From the NCBI RefSeq assembly GCF_947490095.1, contig NZ_CANLFS010000020.1, forward strand, positions 1-63,445: a stretch of DNA of 63,445 bases. Direction: 5' to 3'. Of the stretch, positions 18,395-25,987 are shown in pieces. A program made the translations under genes and the position numbers. Origin of the DNA: an uncultured Halomonas sp. (GTDB taxonomy: Bacteria; Pseudomonadota; Gammaproteobacteria; Pseudomonadales; Halomonadaceae). Position 1 is the first letter of the stretch. Each line of letters opens with the position of its first letter. The notes below the pieces were generated by a model, which did no database searches, was not told the origin of the DNA, and worked only from the letters and a program-made list of their open reading frames with translations.

Positions 18395-19957
18395 ATGACC
18401 CGACGCAAGCCTATCGCCAGCGGATCCGACTGGAACTTCGAGATACTCACCGAGTTCGAGCAGGAGATTGCCCGCCTGGCGGATGAATACCGTCTCGACA
18501 CCTACCCCAATCAGATCGAGGTGATCACCTCGGAGCAGATGATGGATGCCTATGCCAGCGTGGGCATGCCGGTGGGCTATCACCACTGGTCATTCGGCAA
18601 GCAGTTCCTGGCCGTGGAGCAGGCGTATCGCCGCGGCCAGATGGGCCTGGCCTACGAGCTGGTGATCAACTCCGACCCCTGCATCGCCTATCTGATGGAG
18701 GAGAACACCCTGATGATGCAGGTGCTGGTCATGGCGCATGCCTGCTATGGCCATAATTCCTTCTTCAAGGGCAACTATCTGTTTCGCACCTGGACCGATG
18801 CCGGTTCGATCATCGACTATCTGGTGTTCGCCCGGCGGTATATCGCCGAGTGTGAGGAGCGCCATGGTGTCGCGGCGGTGGAGCAGCTGCTGGACGCCTG
18901 TCACGCCCTGCAGAACTATGGCGTCGATCGCTACAAGCGCCCCTCGCCGATCTCCGCCGAAGAGGAGGTGCGTCGCCAGAAGGAACGCGAGGCGCTCCTG
19001 CAGGCCCAGGTGAACACCCTGTGGCGTACCATTCCCGACCGCCATCGCGAAGACCGGCTGCCGGGCATGGAAGGAGGGGAGGAGGACCCGCTCGGCCTGC
19101 ACGCGGGAGGGCGCTATCCGCCGGAGCCCCAGGAGAATCTGCTCTACTTCATCGAGAAGAATGCGCCGCTGCTGGCGCCCTGGCAGAGGGAGGTGGTGCG
19201 TATCGTGCGCAAGCTGGCACAGTACTTCTATCCCCAGCGCCAGACCCAGGTAATGAACGAGGGTTGGGCCACCTTCTGGCACTATACCCTGATGAACCGG
19301 CTCTATGAGGAGGGGGCGGTGGATGAGGGGCTGATGCTGGAGTTTCTGCAGTCGCATACGGCCGTGGTGCAGCAGCCTGCCTTCGATAGCCCCCTGTATA
19401 ATGGCATCAACCCCTATGCGCTAGGCTTTGCCATGTTCAGTGACCTGCGGCGCATCTGTGAGTCACCCACCGACGAGGACCACCACTGGTTCCCCGATAC
19501 CGCCGGCAGCGACTGGCGCGAGACCCTGGAGTTCGCCATGCAGAACTTCAAGGATGAGTCCTTCATTCAGCAGTTTCTCTCCCCCCGGGTGATTCGCGAC
19601 CTCAAGCTCTTCATGGTGGTCGACGACGACCAGGACGAAATGCTGGAGGTGGCGGCGATCCATGACGAGCGCGGTTATCAGCGTATCCGCGAATCACTGG
19701 CGGCCCACTATGCGCTGGCCGTGCGCGAGCCCAATATCCAGGTCTATTCGGCGGATATTCGCGGCGACCGCTCACTGACCCTGCACCATGTTCAGGATGA
19801 TCGTCGCCCGCTGGCCCGTAGCGTCTATCCGGTGCTTCGCCACCTGCATCAGTTGTGGGGCTTCCCGGTGCGCCTGGCGTCGGCCCAGGACGAACGGGTG
19901 GTACGACGCTACCAGTGGCCGCTGGCGGACGAGGCGGGGGATACCGGGGAGGGTTGA
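18395..19957 (+). CDS. ycgB: SpoVR family protein (YcgB)
   Basis: Cytoplasmic SpoVR-family protein of 520 aa, similar in length to E. coli YcgB (510). The N-terminus contains the family segment GMPVGYHHWSFGKQF, and the middle contains NEGWATFWHYTLMNRLYEEG, an HExxH-like region of unknown function. In Bacillus, SpoVR affects the spore cortex; in Proteobacteria the role is unclear but tied to stress along with PrkA and YeaH. GAGGAGG near 18383-18389 precedes the start. Its stop codon lies in a 15-bp tandem repeat. Confidence 0.94.
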   Translation: MTRRKPIASGSDWNFEILTEFEQEIARLADEYRLDTYPNQIEVITSEQMMDAYASVGMPVGYHHWSFGKQFLAVEQAYRRGQMGLAYELVINSDPCIAYLMEENTLMMQVLVMAHACYGHNSFFKGNYLFRTWTDAGSIIDYLVFARRYIAECEERHGVAAVEQLLDACHALQNYGVDRYKRPSPISAEEEVRRQKEREALLQAQVNTLWRTIPDRHREDRLPGMEGGEEDPLGLHAGGRYPPEPQENLLYFIEKNAPLLAPWQREVVRIVRKLAQYFYPQRQTQVMNEGWATFWHYTLMNRLYEEGAVDEGLMLEFLQSHTAVVQQPAFDSPLYNGINPYALGFAMFSDLRRICESPTDEDHHWFPDTAGSDWRETLEFAMQNFKDESFIQQFLSPRVIRDLKLFMVVDDDQDEMLEVAAIHDERGYQRIRESLAAHYALAVREPNIQVYSADIRGDRSLTLHHVQDDRRPLARSVYPVLRHLHQLWGFPVRLASAQDERVVRRYQWPLADEAGDTGEG

Positions 19958-19995
19958 GTCGGGGAGGGTTGAGTCGGGGAAGGTTGAGCCGTCGG
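19951..19995 (+). repeat. 15-bp tandem repeat at the end of the spoVR gene
   Basis: Two perfect copies of GGGTTGAGTCGGGGA (19951-19965, 19966-19980) are followed by a degenerate third copy to about 19995. The TGA stop of the SpoVR gene falls in the first copy. The unit length is a multiple of three, and each copy repeats the TGA in the same frame. Confidence 0.9.
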
Positions 19996-20068
19996 GTGCC
20001 GAGATGCCCGGCATCGCGACGGACGGTTTCGGTTTTCGAATCGATAGGCGAAGAGCCTAAAACAACGA

Positions 20069-20090
20069 GACCCACGCCATGGCGTGGGTC
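20069..20090 (-). terminator. Terminator of the HiPIP gene (palindrome)
   Basis: A perfect 22-bp palindrome (GACCCACGCCA plus its complement) lies 41 bp beyond the HiPIP stop. On the minus strand it is followed by TCGTTGTTTT, so it works best as a terminator in that direction. It may also stop the convergent SpoVR transcript. Confidence 0.75.
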
Positions 20091-20131
20091 CCTGTCTGGG
20101 CCGGTGTGGCGACGGGTGCCGCCTGGCCATA

Positions 20132-20446
20132 TCAGCTCTTGGCGGTCCAGGATTGACACCAGCCTGCCGGCTCGACGCTGTTCTGCGGGAACAGCTGGCA
20201 GCCCTGGCTGTCGGCCTGGAAGAACATGCAGTTGTCACACTGCTCGCCTTCTTCGTGGGCCGGGTGGTCGGCGGCCTCGGCGGTATCCTTCACGTAGTTG
20301 AGGGCCTGCGCCTGATCGGCGGAGGGGTCCAGCGGCGGCAGGTCCTGGGCGAAGGCGCGGCCGGAGAGGATGCCGGCACCCAGCGGCAGGGCGGCCATGC
20401 CCATCAGGCTATGGCGCATGAAATCACGACGGCTGTGGTTAGCCAT
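20132..20446 (-). CDS. High-potential iron-sulfur protein (HiPIP), Tat-exported
   Basis: Small periplasmic electron carrier of 104 aa. It starts with a twin-arginine signal (RRDFMRHSLMG, Arg6-Arg7), a hydrophobic stretch and an AFA-QD cleavage site. The mature part has the four cluster cysteines at 70, 73, 83 and 97 (CDNC, GCQLF, GWCQSW), the HiPIP pattern for a [4Fe-4S] cluster cycling between +2 and +3. The ATG at 20446 is chosen because AAGGAGATTCC precedes it and the Tat signal begins directly after it. Longer in-frame starts add a meaningless N-terminus. HiPIPs in such bacteria can feed terminal oxidases; the partner here is unknown. Confidence 0.93.
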   Translation of the reverse strand: MANHSRRDFMRHSLMGMAALPLGAGILSGRAFAQDLPPLDPSADQAQALNYVKDTAEAADHPAHEEGEQCDNCMFFQADSQGCQLFPQNSVEPAGWCQSWTAKS

Positions 20447-20748
20447 GGAATCTCCTTGGATCTCGTTGACGGTCACGGTCGGGCGTTGGCCCGCTATTCT
20501 TGGGTGGTGTTCCACCTCTTGGAAACCGGCAGGCGACTGCCGGCAATATACAGGTCGTATCATAGTCAAGGTGATGCCTGTATGCGAACGCGCCACTGCG
20601 GCGGCTTGTCGCGCCGTTGCCCCGGCGTGGAGGAGGAGGATGCCTCGGGCTTCCCGGCGCTGATATACTCGCCAGGACATCTCGGGCGGCCATCGGTGGC
20701 TGTCCGTCGTCCATCTCCGCCCGCGGGGCGACACCCGGAGAGAGCCCG

Positions 20749-21024
20749 ATGCAGAATGCCGTGATCCTGATCAACACCGACAAGGGGCAGGTCAAGTCGG
20801 TGGCCGAGCGCCTGGCCGACGTCGAGGGAATCAGCGAGGTCTACTCCACCTGTGGCCGCTATGACCTGGTCGCCATCGCCCGCACGCGCGACTTCGAGAG
20901 TCTGGCCGAGCTGGTGACGGGGCGACTCAATGCCGTGGAAGGCATCCGCGATACAGAGACGCTTAACGCCATGCAGGTACACTCGCGCCACGACCTGGAG
21001 ACGATGTTCTCGCTGGGTTGGTAG
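20749..21024 (+). CDS. Stand-alone Lrp/AsnC effector-binding (RAM) domain protein
   Basis: A 91-aa protein consisting only of the Lrp/AsnC C-terminal alpha-beta sandwich (RAM) domain, with no DNA-binding helix-turn-helix. The signature runs from MQNAVILINTDKGQ through GRYDLVAIARTRD to the C-terminal ALNAMQVH-like segment (here TLNAMQVHSRHD). Such stand-alone modules bind small effectors such as amino acids and may oligomerise with full-length Lrp proteins; the ligand is unknown. I chose the ATG at 20749 (GGAGAG upstream) because the longer in-frame start adds a non-homologous, Gly-rich N-terminus. It is divergent from the HiPIP gene. Confidence 0.88.
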   Translation: MQNAVILINTDKGQVKSVAERLADVEGISEVYSTCGRYDLVAIARTRDFESLAELVTGRLNAVEGIRDTETLNAMQVHSRHDLETMFSLGW

Positions 21025-21099
21025 CGTCCAGGGCCGGATGACGTCGGTGCCCGGCCGTTGCTCCCTGTCTTCCACTGATCACAGGAACGCCTTTCACGA

Positions 21100-21960
21100 A
21101 TGAGTCGCCTGCGTTTTCCGCGTCGTGGCCGCACGCTGCGGCGCTTTGCCGTCAGCCTGCTGTTTGTGGCCGTCGGTGCTGGGCTGTGGCACTTTCAGGA
21201 GCGCGAGCTGCGCGATTCCCTGGTGTGGATGGGGGTGCCCGAGTGGCAGGAGCCGTCTCTGGCCAGTTTTCATCGCGTGCTGCGCAATGAGGGGTTTCTG
21301 GTCGGCTGGTCGGACCTGAGGGTCAATCCTCTGTGGGTCAGCTATCGTCTCCAGGCGGTAGACGATCCTCGAGCCGGGCCGCGCCCCGGGTTCCGCCAGG
21401 ACTGGCGTACCCTGTGGCCCATCGGTACCGACCACTATGCCGGCAGCGGCTTCGATCGCGGGCATATGGCGCCCAACTACGCCGTCGCCGCGGTACACGG
21501 CCGTGACGCCCAGCTCGATACCTTCTACATGAGCAACATGACGCCCCAGCGACCCGACCTCAATCGCCGGCTCTGGCAGCGCCTGGAGGAGGTGGTGATG
21601 GACCACTTCGTGCCTCGCTTCGGCGCGGTGCAGGTGATCACCGGGCCCGTGTTTCCCGAGCGCTTTCTCGACAACATCTTCAACCGGGTCGGCTTCGTGG
21701 AGATTCCCTCGGCCTTCTACAAGATTATCGTGGTTCCCGGTGAGCGGCCCCTGGCTCTGGCCTTCCTGATGCCCCAGCAGGTGCGTGGCGATGAGGCGTT
21801 GGATGACTACCTGGTGAGCATCGATGAGGTCGAGGCGCGTACCGGGCTCGACTTCTTCCCCGGGCTTCCCGAAACGACGGCGGCGGCGTTCGAGAGTCGG
21901 GTGAGTCCCCGTGGCTGGGCGCTGGAAGAGGTGGCAAATCGCCCCGGGCGCTTCGAATAG
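21100..21960 (+). CDS. Membrane-anchored DNA/RNA non-specific endonuclease (NUC1 family)
   Basis: A 286-aa member of the beta-beta-alpha metal nuclease family that includes Serratia nuclease and EndoG. A basic N-terminus (RFPRRGRTLRR) and one hydrophobic helix (about 16-31) suggest a membrane anchor or uncleaved signal with the catalytic domain in the periplasm. The active-site motif DRGHMAP is at 119-125, with catalytic His122. FYMSNMTPQ (142-150) supplies the metal-binding Asn. No immunity-like gene is adjacent, which argues against a toxin; nutrient scavenging or DNA processing is more likely. A bidirectional terminator follows. Confidence 0.88.
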   Translation: MSRLRFPRRGRTLRRFAVSLLFVAVGAGLWHFQERELRDSLVWMGVPEWQEPSLASFHRVLRNEGFLVGWSDLRVNPLWVSYRLQAVDDPRAGPRPGFRQDWRTLWPIGTDHYAGSGFDRGHMAPNYAVAAVHGRDAQLDTFYMSNMTPQRPDLNRRLWQRLEEVVMDHFVPRFGAVQVITGPVFPERFLDNIFNRVGFVEIPSAFYKIIVVPGERPLALAFLMPQQVRGDEALDDYLVSIDEVEARTGLDFFPGLPETTAAAFESRVSPRGWALEEVANRPGRFE

Positions 21961-21975
21961 CGTATTGTATAGACA

Positions 21976-22006
21976 CAAAAAAACCGCGATCTCATGTCGC
22001 GGTTTT
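21976..22006. terminator. Bidirectional terminator between the nuclease gene and tRNA-Leu genes
   Basis: A 10-bp stem AAAACCGCGA/TCGCGGTTTT (21980-21989 and 21997-22006) has a 7-nt loop. A runs on the left and T runs on the right serve transcripts from both directions, as expected between convergent units. Confidence 0.9.
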
Positions 22007-22048
22007 CCGATGGTCTTGCTCGATTCAGTCTGCATGACGCGATATGAA

Positions 22049-22135
22049 TGGTGCCCAGGAGAGGACTTGAACCTCCACATCCGTAAGGATACTAGCACCT
22101 GAAGCTAGCGCGTCTACCAATTCCGCCACCTGGGC
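22049..22135 (-). tRNA. tRNA-Leu (CAG), copy 3 in transcription order
   Basis: An 87-nt tRNA with a long variable arm. Minus-strand acceptor stem GCCCAGG/CCTGGGC, anticodon loop TTCAGGT (CAG) and encoded CCA. The variable arm TATCCTTACGGATGT differs slightly from the other two copies. Confidence 0.95.
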
Positions 22136-22174
22136 GCATCATGCATCTCGTCGTGTCCGCGTTTCCCGAAGGAA

Positions 22175-22261
22175 TGGTGCCCAGGAGAGGACTTGAACCT
22201 CCACGTCCATAAGGACACTAGCACCTGAAGCTAGCGCGTCTACCAATTCCGCCACCTGGGC
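22175..22261 (-). tRNA. tRNA-Leu (CAG), copy 2
   Basis: An 87-nt tRNA with acceptor stem GCCCAGG/CCTGGGC, anticodon CAG and encoded CCA. The variable arm reads TGTCCTTATGGACGT. Confidence 0.95.
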
Positions 22262-22294
22262 GAACACGAGCGAGTCAAACTGTATAAAGAGCGA

Positions 22295-22381
22295 TGGTGC
22301 CCAGAAGAGGACTTGAACCTCCACGTCCGTAAGGACACTAGCACCTGAAGCTAGCGCGTCTACCAATTCCGCCATCTGGGC
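22295..22381 (-). tRNA. tRNA-Leu (CAG), copy 1
   Basis: An 87-nt tRNA, first transcribed of the three. The acceptor stem is GCCCAGA/TCTGGGC, a G-C to A-T change compensated on both strands relative to the other copies. Anticodon CAG and CCA are encoded. Confidence 0.95.
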
Positions 22382-22392
22382 AAGCGACGCGT

Positions 22393-22420
22393 ATAGTACC
22401 CGAATTGTTCGTGTTTGCAA
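22393..22420 (-). promoter_or_regulatory. Promoter of the three tRNA-Leu genes
   Basis: On the minus strand, TTGCAA (22415-22420) and TACTAT (22393-22398) are 16 bp apart and lie 12 bp upstream of the first tRNA-Leu. Confidence 0.75.
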
Positions 22421-22474
22421 GGGGTAGAGTGACCGGACGGCAATTTTTTTCCGGTCGCAGACGGCCCGCCAAGG

Positions 22475-22503
22475 TTGGGTGGCCGCGCCTGCGGCGCTAT
22501 AAT
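22475..22503 (+). promoter_or_regulatory. Promoter of rnr
   Basis: TTGGGT (22475-22480) and a perfect TATAAT (22498-22503) are separated by 17 bp. Transcription would start near 22510 and leave a leader of about 95 nt before the rnr ATG. Confidence 0.75.
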
Positions 22504-22604
22504 GCTGGTATGATCAATAATTCCCAAGGCAATATTTCGTTCCCGCGGCGCTCGAGCGCCTCCTCCCCCATGTCGTCTCCGACCCTGCCAAGGATGCATC
22601 GCGC

Positions 22605-25055
22605 ATGACCCACTGGACGCTCAGCGACGATCCGCACGCGGAACGTGAAGCCCACAAGTATGACAAGCCGGCCCCCAGTCGCGAGTATCTGCTCGCCCGT
22701 CTCGAGGATGTCGGCAAGCCGATGACCCATGAGGCGATGAGCCAGCTGCTCGGCCTCGAGGATGAGGAACTGCAGGAGGCCGTGCGTCGCCGGCTGGCGG
22801 CCATGGAGCGCGATGGCCAGGTGCTGCGCAACCGGGCACGGGCCTATGCGCTGATCAACAAGCTCGACCTGATCAAGGGCAAGGTGCTCGGCCACCGTGA
22901 CGGCTTCGGTTTCGTGCTGCGTGACGATGGCAAGAAGCCCGACCTGGTGTTGCCGCCGCGCCAGATGCGCCGCGCCTTTCATGGCGATCATGTGCTGGTG
23001 CGCGTCAGTGGCCGCGATCGTCGCGGTCGCGATGAGGCCACCATCGCCGAGGTGCTGGCACGCAACACCCAGACCATCGTCGGCGTCTACCGCGAGAACA
23101 CCCCCGAGTTCGGCGTGCTGATTCCCGAGAATCCGCGCATCACCCAGGAGGTGATCATCCCGCACAGCGCCTGTGGCGGGGCCAAGGATGGCCAGGTGGT
23201 CTCGGCGCATATCGTCAAGCAGCCCGAGACCCGGGTGCAGCCGGTGGGCGAGGTGATCGAGGTGCTGGGCGAGCGCATGGATCCCGGCATGGAAATCGAC
23301 ATCGCCATTCGCAGCTATGAGATCCCCGCCGAGTTTCCGCCGGAGGTCCACGACCAGATCGCCAGCATGTCCGCCGAGGTGGCCGAGGAGGACAAGCATA
23401 GCCGCATCGACCTGCGCGACGTGCCGTTGGTGACCATCGACGACGAGAGCGCCAAGGACTTCGATGACGCCGTCTGTGCCTGGAAGACCAAGTCCGGCAG
23501 CTGGAAGCTGCTGGTGGCCATCGCCGACGTCTCCCACTACGTGCGTCCCGGCAGCGCCCTGGACCAGGAGGCGATACGCCGCGGCAACTCGGTCTATTTC
23601 CCGGGGCAGGTGGTGCCGATGCTGCCCGAGCTGCTCTCCAACGGGCTCTGCTCGCTCAATCCGGCGGTCGACCGGCTCGCCCTGGTCTGCGAGATGAACA
23701 TCTCCCAGAGCGGCGCCATCAGTCGCTATCGGTTCTATGAGGCGGTGTTCCAGTCCCATGCGCGCCTCACCTATAACAAGGTGGCGTCGATCCTCGAGGA
23801 CGAGGGGGCGCAGGGAGATGCCCTGCGCGAGGAGTATCGCGAGCTGGTACCGTCCCTGAAGAATCTTCACTCTCTCTATCGACTGCTGCGCGAGGCTCGG
23901 GTGGAGCGGGGCGCCATCGACTTCGAGACCACCGAGACGGCGATCGTCTTCAATGACGAGCGCAAGATCGAGAAGATCGTGCCCCGCTCGCGCAATGACG
24001 CCCACAAGATCATCGAGGAATGCATGCTGGCGGCCAACGTGGCCACGGCGCGCTTCCTCGACAAGCATGATCTGCCGGCCCTCTATCGCATTCACGAGCA
24101 GCCCTCGCCCGAGCGTCTCGACAAGCTGCGCCTGTTTCTCAGCGAGCTGGGCCTGTCGCTGGGGGGCGGCGATGACCCGAGCCCCCAGGACTACCGCGAG
24201 CTGGCCGAGGCCATCAAGGGGCGCCCCGATACCGACGTGATTCAGACGGTGATGCTGCGCTCCATGAGCCGGGCGATCTACTCGCCCCAGAATGATGGCC
24301 ACTTCGGCCTGGCCTATCCGGCCTATGCGCACTTCACCTCGCCGATCCGCCGCTATCCGGACCTGATCGTGCACCGTGCGATCCGTTCGGTGATTCGTGG
24401 GCCGCGCCAGACCAATACCGTGCTGCGCGCCGAGGGGGCGCCCGTCGAGCCGCCGAGCAAGTGGGCCCCTTATACCTTCGAGCAGATGCTCGAACTCGGC
24501 GAGCACAGCTCGATGACCGAGCGCCGCGCCGACGATGCCACCCGCGACGTCGAGGATTGGCTCAAGTGCGAGTTCATGTCCGACAAGCTCGGCGAGGTGT
24601 ATGACGGCACCATCGCCTCGGTGACCCAGTTCGGTATCTTCGTGCGCCTCGATGAGTTCTTCGTCGAAGGGCTGGTCCACGTGACATCGCTGCCTTCCGA
24701 CTATTATCACTACGAGCCGGAGAAGCATCGCCTCAAGGGCGAGCGCAGCGGTATCAGCTATCGCCTCGGCGATGGGGTTACCGTCCAGGTGGCGCGAGTC
24801 GACCTGGACGATCGCAAGATCGACTTCGCCCTGGCCGACGACCAGCCGCGCCCCAAGCGGACGCCGCGTCGCCGCCGAGCGGTGGATGATGCCCCCGCCA
24901 AGGGGCGCGCGAGTGCCGGCGGCAAGCCGCCCAAGGCCGATGATGCCCGTGGCGGTGCCCCCGATGGCGGCGGCGAGTCCGGCAAGGGCGCCAAGCCCGA
25001 GAAGAGCGATGGCCGCAGGCGTAGCGGCAACCGTCGGCGCCGCTCGCGGCGCTGA
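22605..25055 (+). CDS. rnr: Exoribonuclease R
   Basis: Processive 3'-5' exoribonuclease that degrades structured RNA, rRNA and mRNA in the cytoplasm. The 816 aa protein has an N-terminal winged-helix domain (about 25-90), two cold-shock domains, and the RNB catalytic domain with TIDDESAKDFDDAV (278-290); Asp279, 285, 287 and 288 correspond to the metal ligands. An S1 domain lies at about 660-745. The basic, low-complexity tail of about 65 residues is rich in Lys, Arg, Gly and Pro, as in other RNase R proteins. It is followed 53 bp later by rlmB, the conserved rnr-rlmB pair. Confidence 0.96.
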   Translation: MTHWTLSDDPHAEREAHKYDKPAPSREYLLARLEDVGKPMTHEAMSQLLGLEDEELQEAVRRRLAAMERDGQVLRNRARAYALINKLDLIKGKVLGHRDGFGFVLRDDGKKPDLVLPPRQMRRAFHGDHVLVRVSGRDRRGRDEATIAEVLARNTQTIVGVYRENTPEFGVLIPENPRITQEVIIPHSACGGAKDGQVVSAHIVKQPETRVQPVGEVIEVLGERMDPGMEIDIAIRSYEIPAEFPPEVHDQIASMSAEVAEEDKHSRIDLRDVPLVTIDDESAKDFDDAVCAWKTKSGSWKLLVAIADVSHYVRPGSALDQEAIRRGNSVYFPGQVVPMLPELLSNGLCSLNPAVDRLALVCEMNISQSGAISRYRFYEAVFQSHARLTYNKVASILEDEGAQGDALREEYRELVPSLKNLHSLYRLLREARVERGAIDFETTETAIVFNDERKIEKIVPRSRNDAHKIIEECMLAANVATARFLDKHDLPALYRIHEQPSPERLDKLRLFLSELGLSLGGGDDPSPQDYRELAEAIKGRPDTDVIQTVMLRSMSRAIYSPQNDGHFGLAYPAYAHFTSPIRRYPDLIVHRAIRSVIRGPRQTNTVLRAEGAPVEPPSKWAPYTFEQMLELGEHSSMTERRADDATRDVEDWLKCEFMSDKLGEVYDGTIASVTQFGIFVRLDEFFVEGLVHVTSLPSDYYHYEPEKHRLKGERSGISYRLGDGVTVQVARVDLDDRKIDFALADDQPRPKRTPRRRRAVDDAPAKGRASAGGKPPKADDARGGAPDGGGESGKGAKPEKSDGRRRSGNRRRRSRR

Positions 25056-25108
25056 ATCCTGAGGCGGGCCTTCGGGTCCGCCGTATCCTCCGCGATGAAG
25101 CGAAAAAC

Positions 25109-25918
25109 ATGAAGCATAAGCGACCCCAGCGGCCTGCCGCTGGCAAGCCGGCCGTGCCCGGTGGCCTGGAAGCGGTGTTCGGCGTCCATGCCGTGCGTGC
25201 GCTGATGGAGCGCGGGGAGACGCCCCGCGAACTCTGGGTGCAGGAGGGCGAGGCGGGAGCGCGCCTGTCCGACCTGGTAGAGACCGCCCGTCGTGGTGGG
25301 GCCCGGATCCAGTCGCGCCCGCGAGACGAGCTCGACCGCCTGGCCCAGGGTGCCGCCCACCAGGGCGTCGCGGCCTTCGCCACGCCATTGGCGTTCGAGG
25401 GCGAGAATGCATTGTGGTTCCGGCTGGAGGCCTGGCCCCATGCCGAGCCCCCGCTGCTGCTGGTGCTCGACGGCATCACCGATGTGCACAACTTCGGCGC
25501 CTGCCTGCGCAGTGCCGATGCCGCCGGGGTGCATGGGGTCATCGTGCCCAAGGACAAGGCCGCACCGCTCAATGCCACGGTGCGCAAGGTGGCCTGCGGC
25601 GCCGCCGAGAGCGTGCCGGTCTATCGGGTCACCAATCTGGCCCGTGCCCTGGCGCGGCTCAAGTCGCTGGGTGTCTGGGTCACCGGCACCGCCGGCGAGG
25701 CGGAGTCGCTGGTGTTCGAGGCCGACCTCACCGGACCCACGGCCCTGGTCATGGGGGCCGAGGGCAAGGGCATGCGCCGCCTGACGCGGGAGGCCTGTGA
25801 CCAGCTGGTCAAGTTGCCCATGGCCGGCAGCGTCTCCAGCCTCAATGTCTCGGTGGCCACGGGGGTTGGCCTCTTCGAGGTGGTTCGCCAGCGAGGGTCG
25901 GCGAAGCCGGGGAGCTAA
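25109..25918 (+). CDS. rlmB: 23S rRNA (guanosine-2'-O-)-methyltransferase RlmB
   Basis: SPOUT-fold methyltransferase that modifies G2251 of 23S rRNA with S-adenosylmethionine. The 269 aa protein has an N-terminal SpoU substrate-binding domain (VFGVHAVRALMERG) and the three SpoU motifs LDGITDVHNFGACLRSADAA, VMGAEGKGMRRLT and LPMAGSVSSLNVSVA. The basic N-terminal extension (about 20 residues, KHKRPQRPAAGK) is somewhat longer than in E. coli. An ATG 15 bases upstream is closed by a stop after five codons. A strong terminator follows. Confidence 0.95.
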   Translation: MKHKRPQRPAAGKPAVPGGLEAVFGVHAVRALMERGETPRELWVQEGEAGARLSDLVETARRGGARIQSRPRDELDRLAQGAAHQGVAAFATPLAFEGENALWFRLEAWPHAEPPLLLVLDGITDVHNFGACLRSADAAGVHGVIVPKDKAAPLNATVRKVACGAAESVPVYRVTNLARALARLKSLGVWVTGTAGEAESLVFEADLTGPTALVMGAEGKGMRRLTREACDQLVKLPMAGSVSSLNVSVATGVGLFEVVRQRGSAKPGS

Positions 25919-25934
25919 GCGCTCCTCGAGACGC

Positions 25935-25972
25935 AACAGCAGCGCCTGCCATATGGCAGGCGCTGCTGTTTT
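25935..25972. terminator. Terminator between rlmB and tmm
   Basis: A perfect 36-bp palindrome (25935-25970, core CAGCAGCGCCTGCCAT plus its complement) is followed by TTTT. The flanking AA and TT make it usable in both directions between convergent genes. Confidence 0.93.
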
Positions 25973-25987
25973 AGCGGCATCTAGCGA

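Noticed and set aside
22497..25412. A 971-aa antisense open frame across rnr and rlmB
   Set aside because: It mirrors real RNase R and RlmB codons in high-GC DNA, has low-complexity His/Leu/Gly composition and no recognisable domain.
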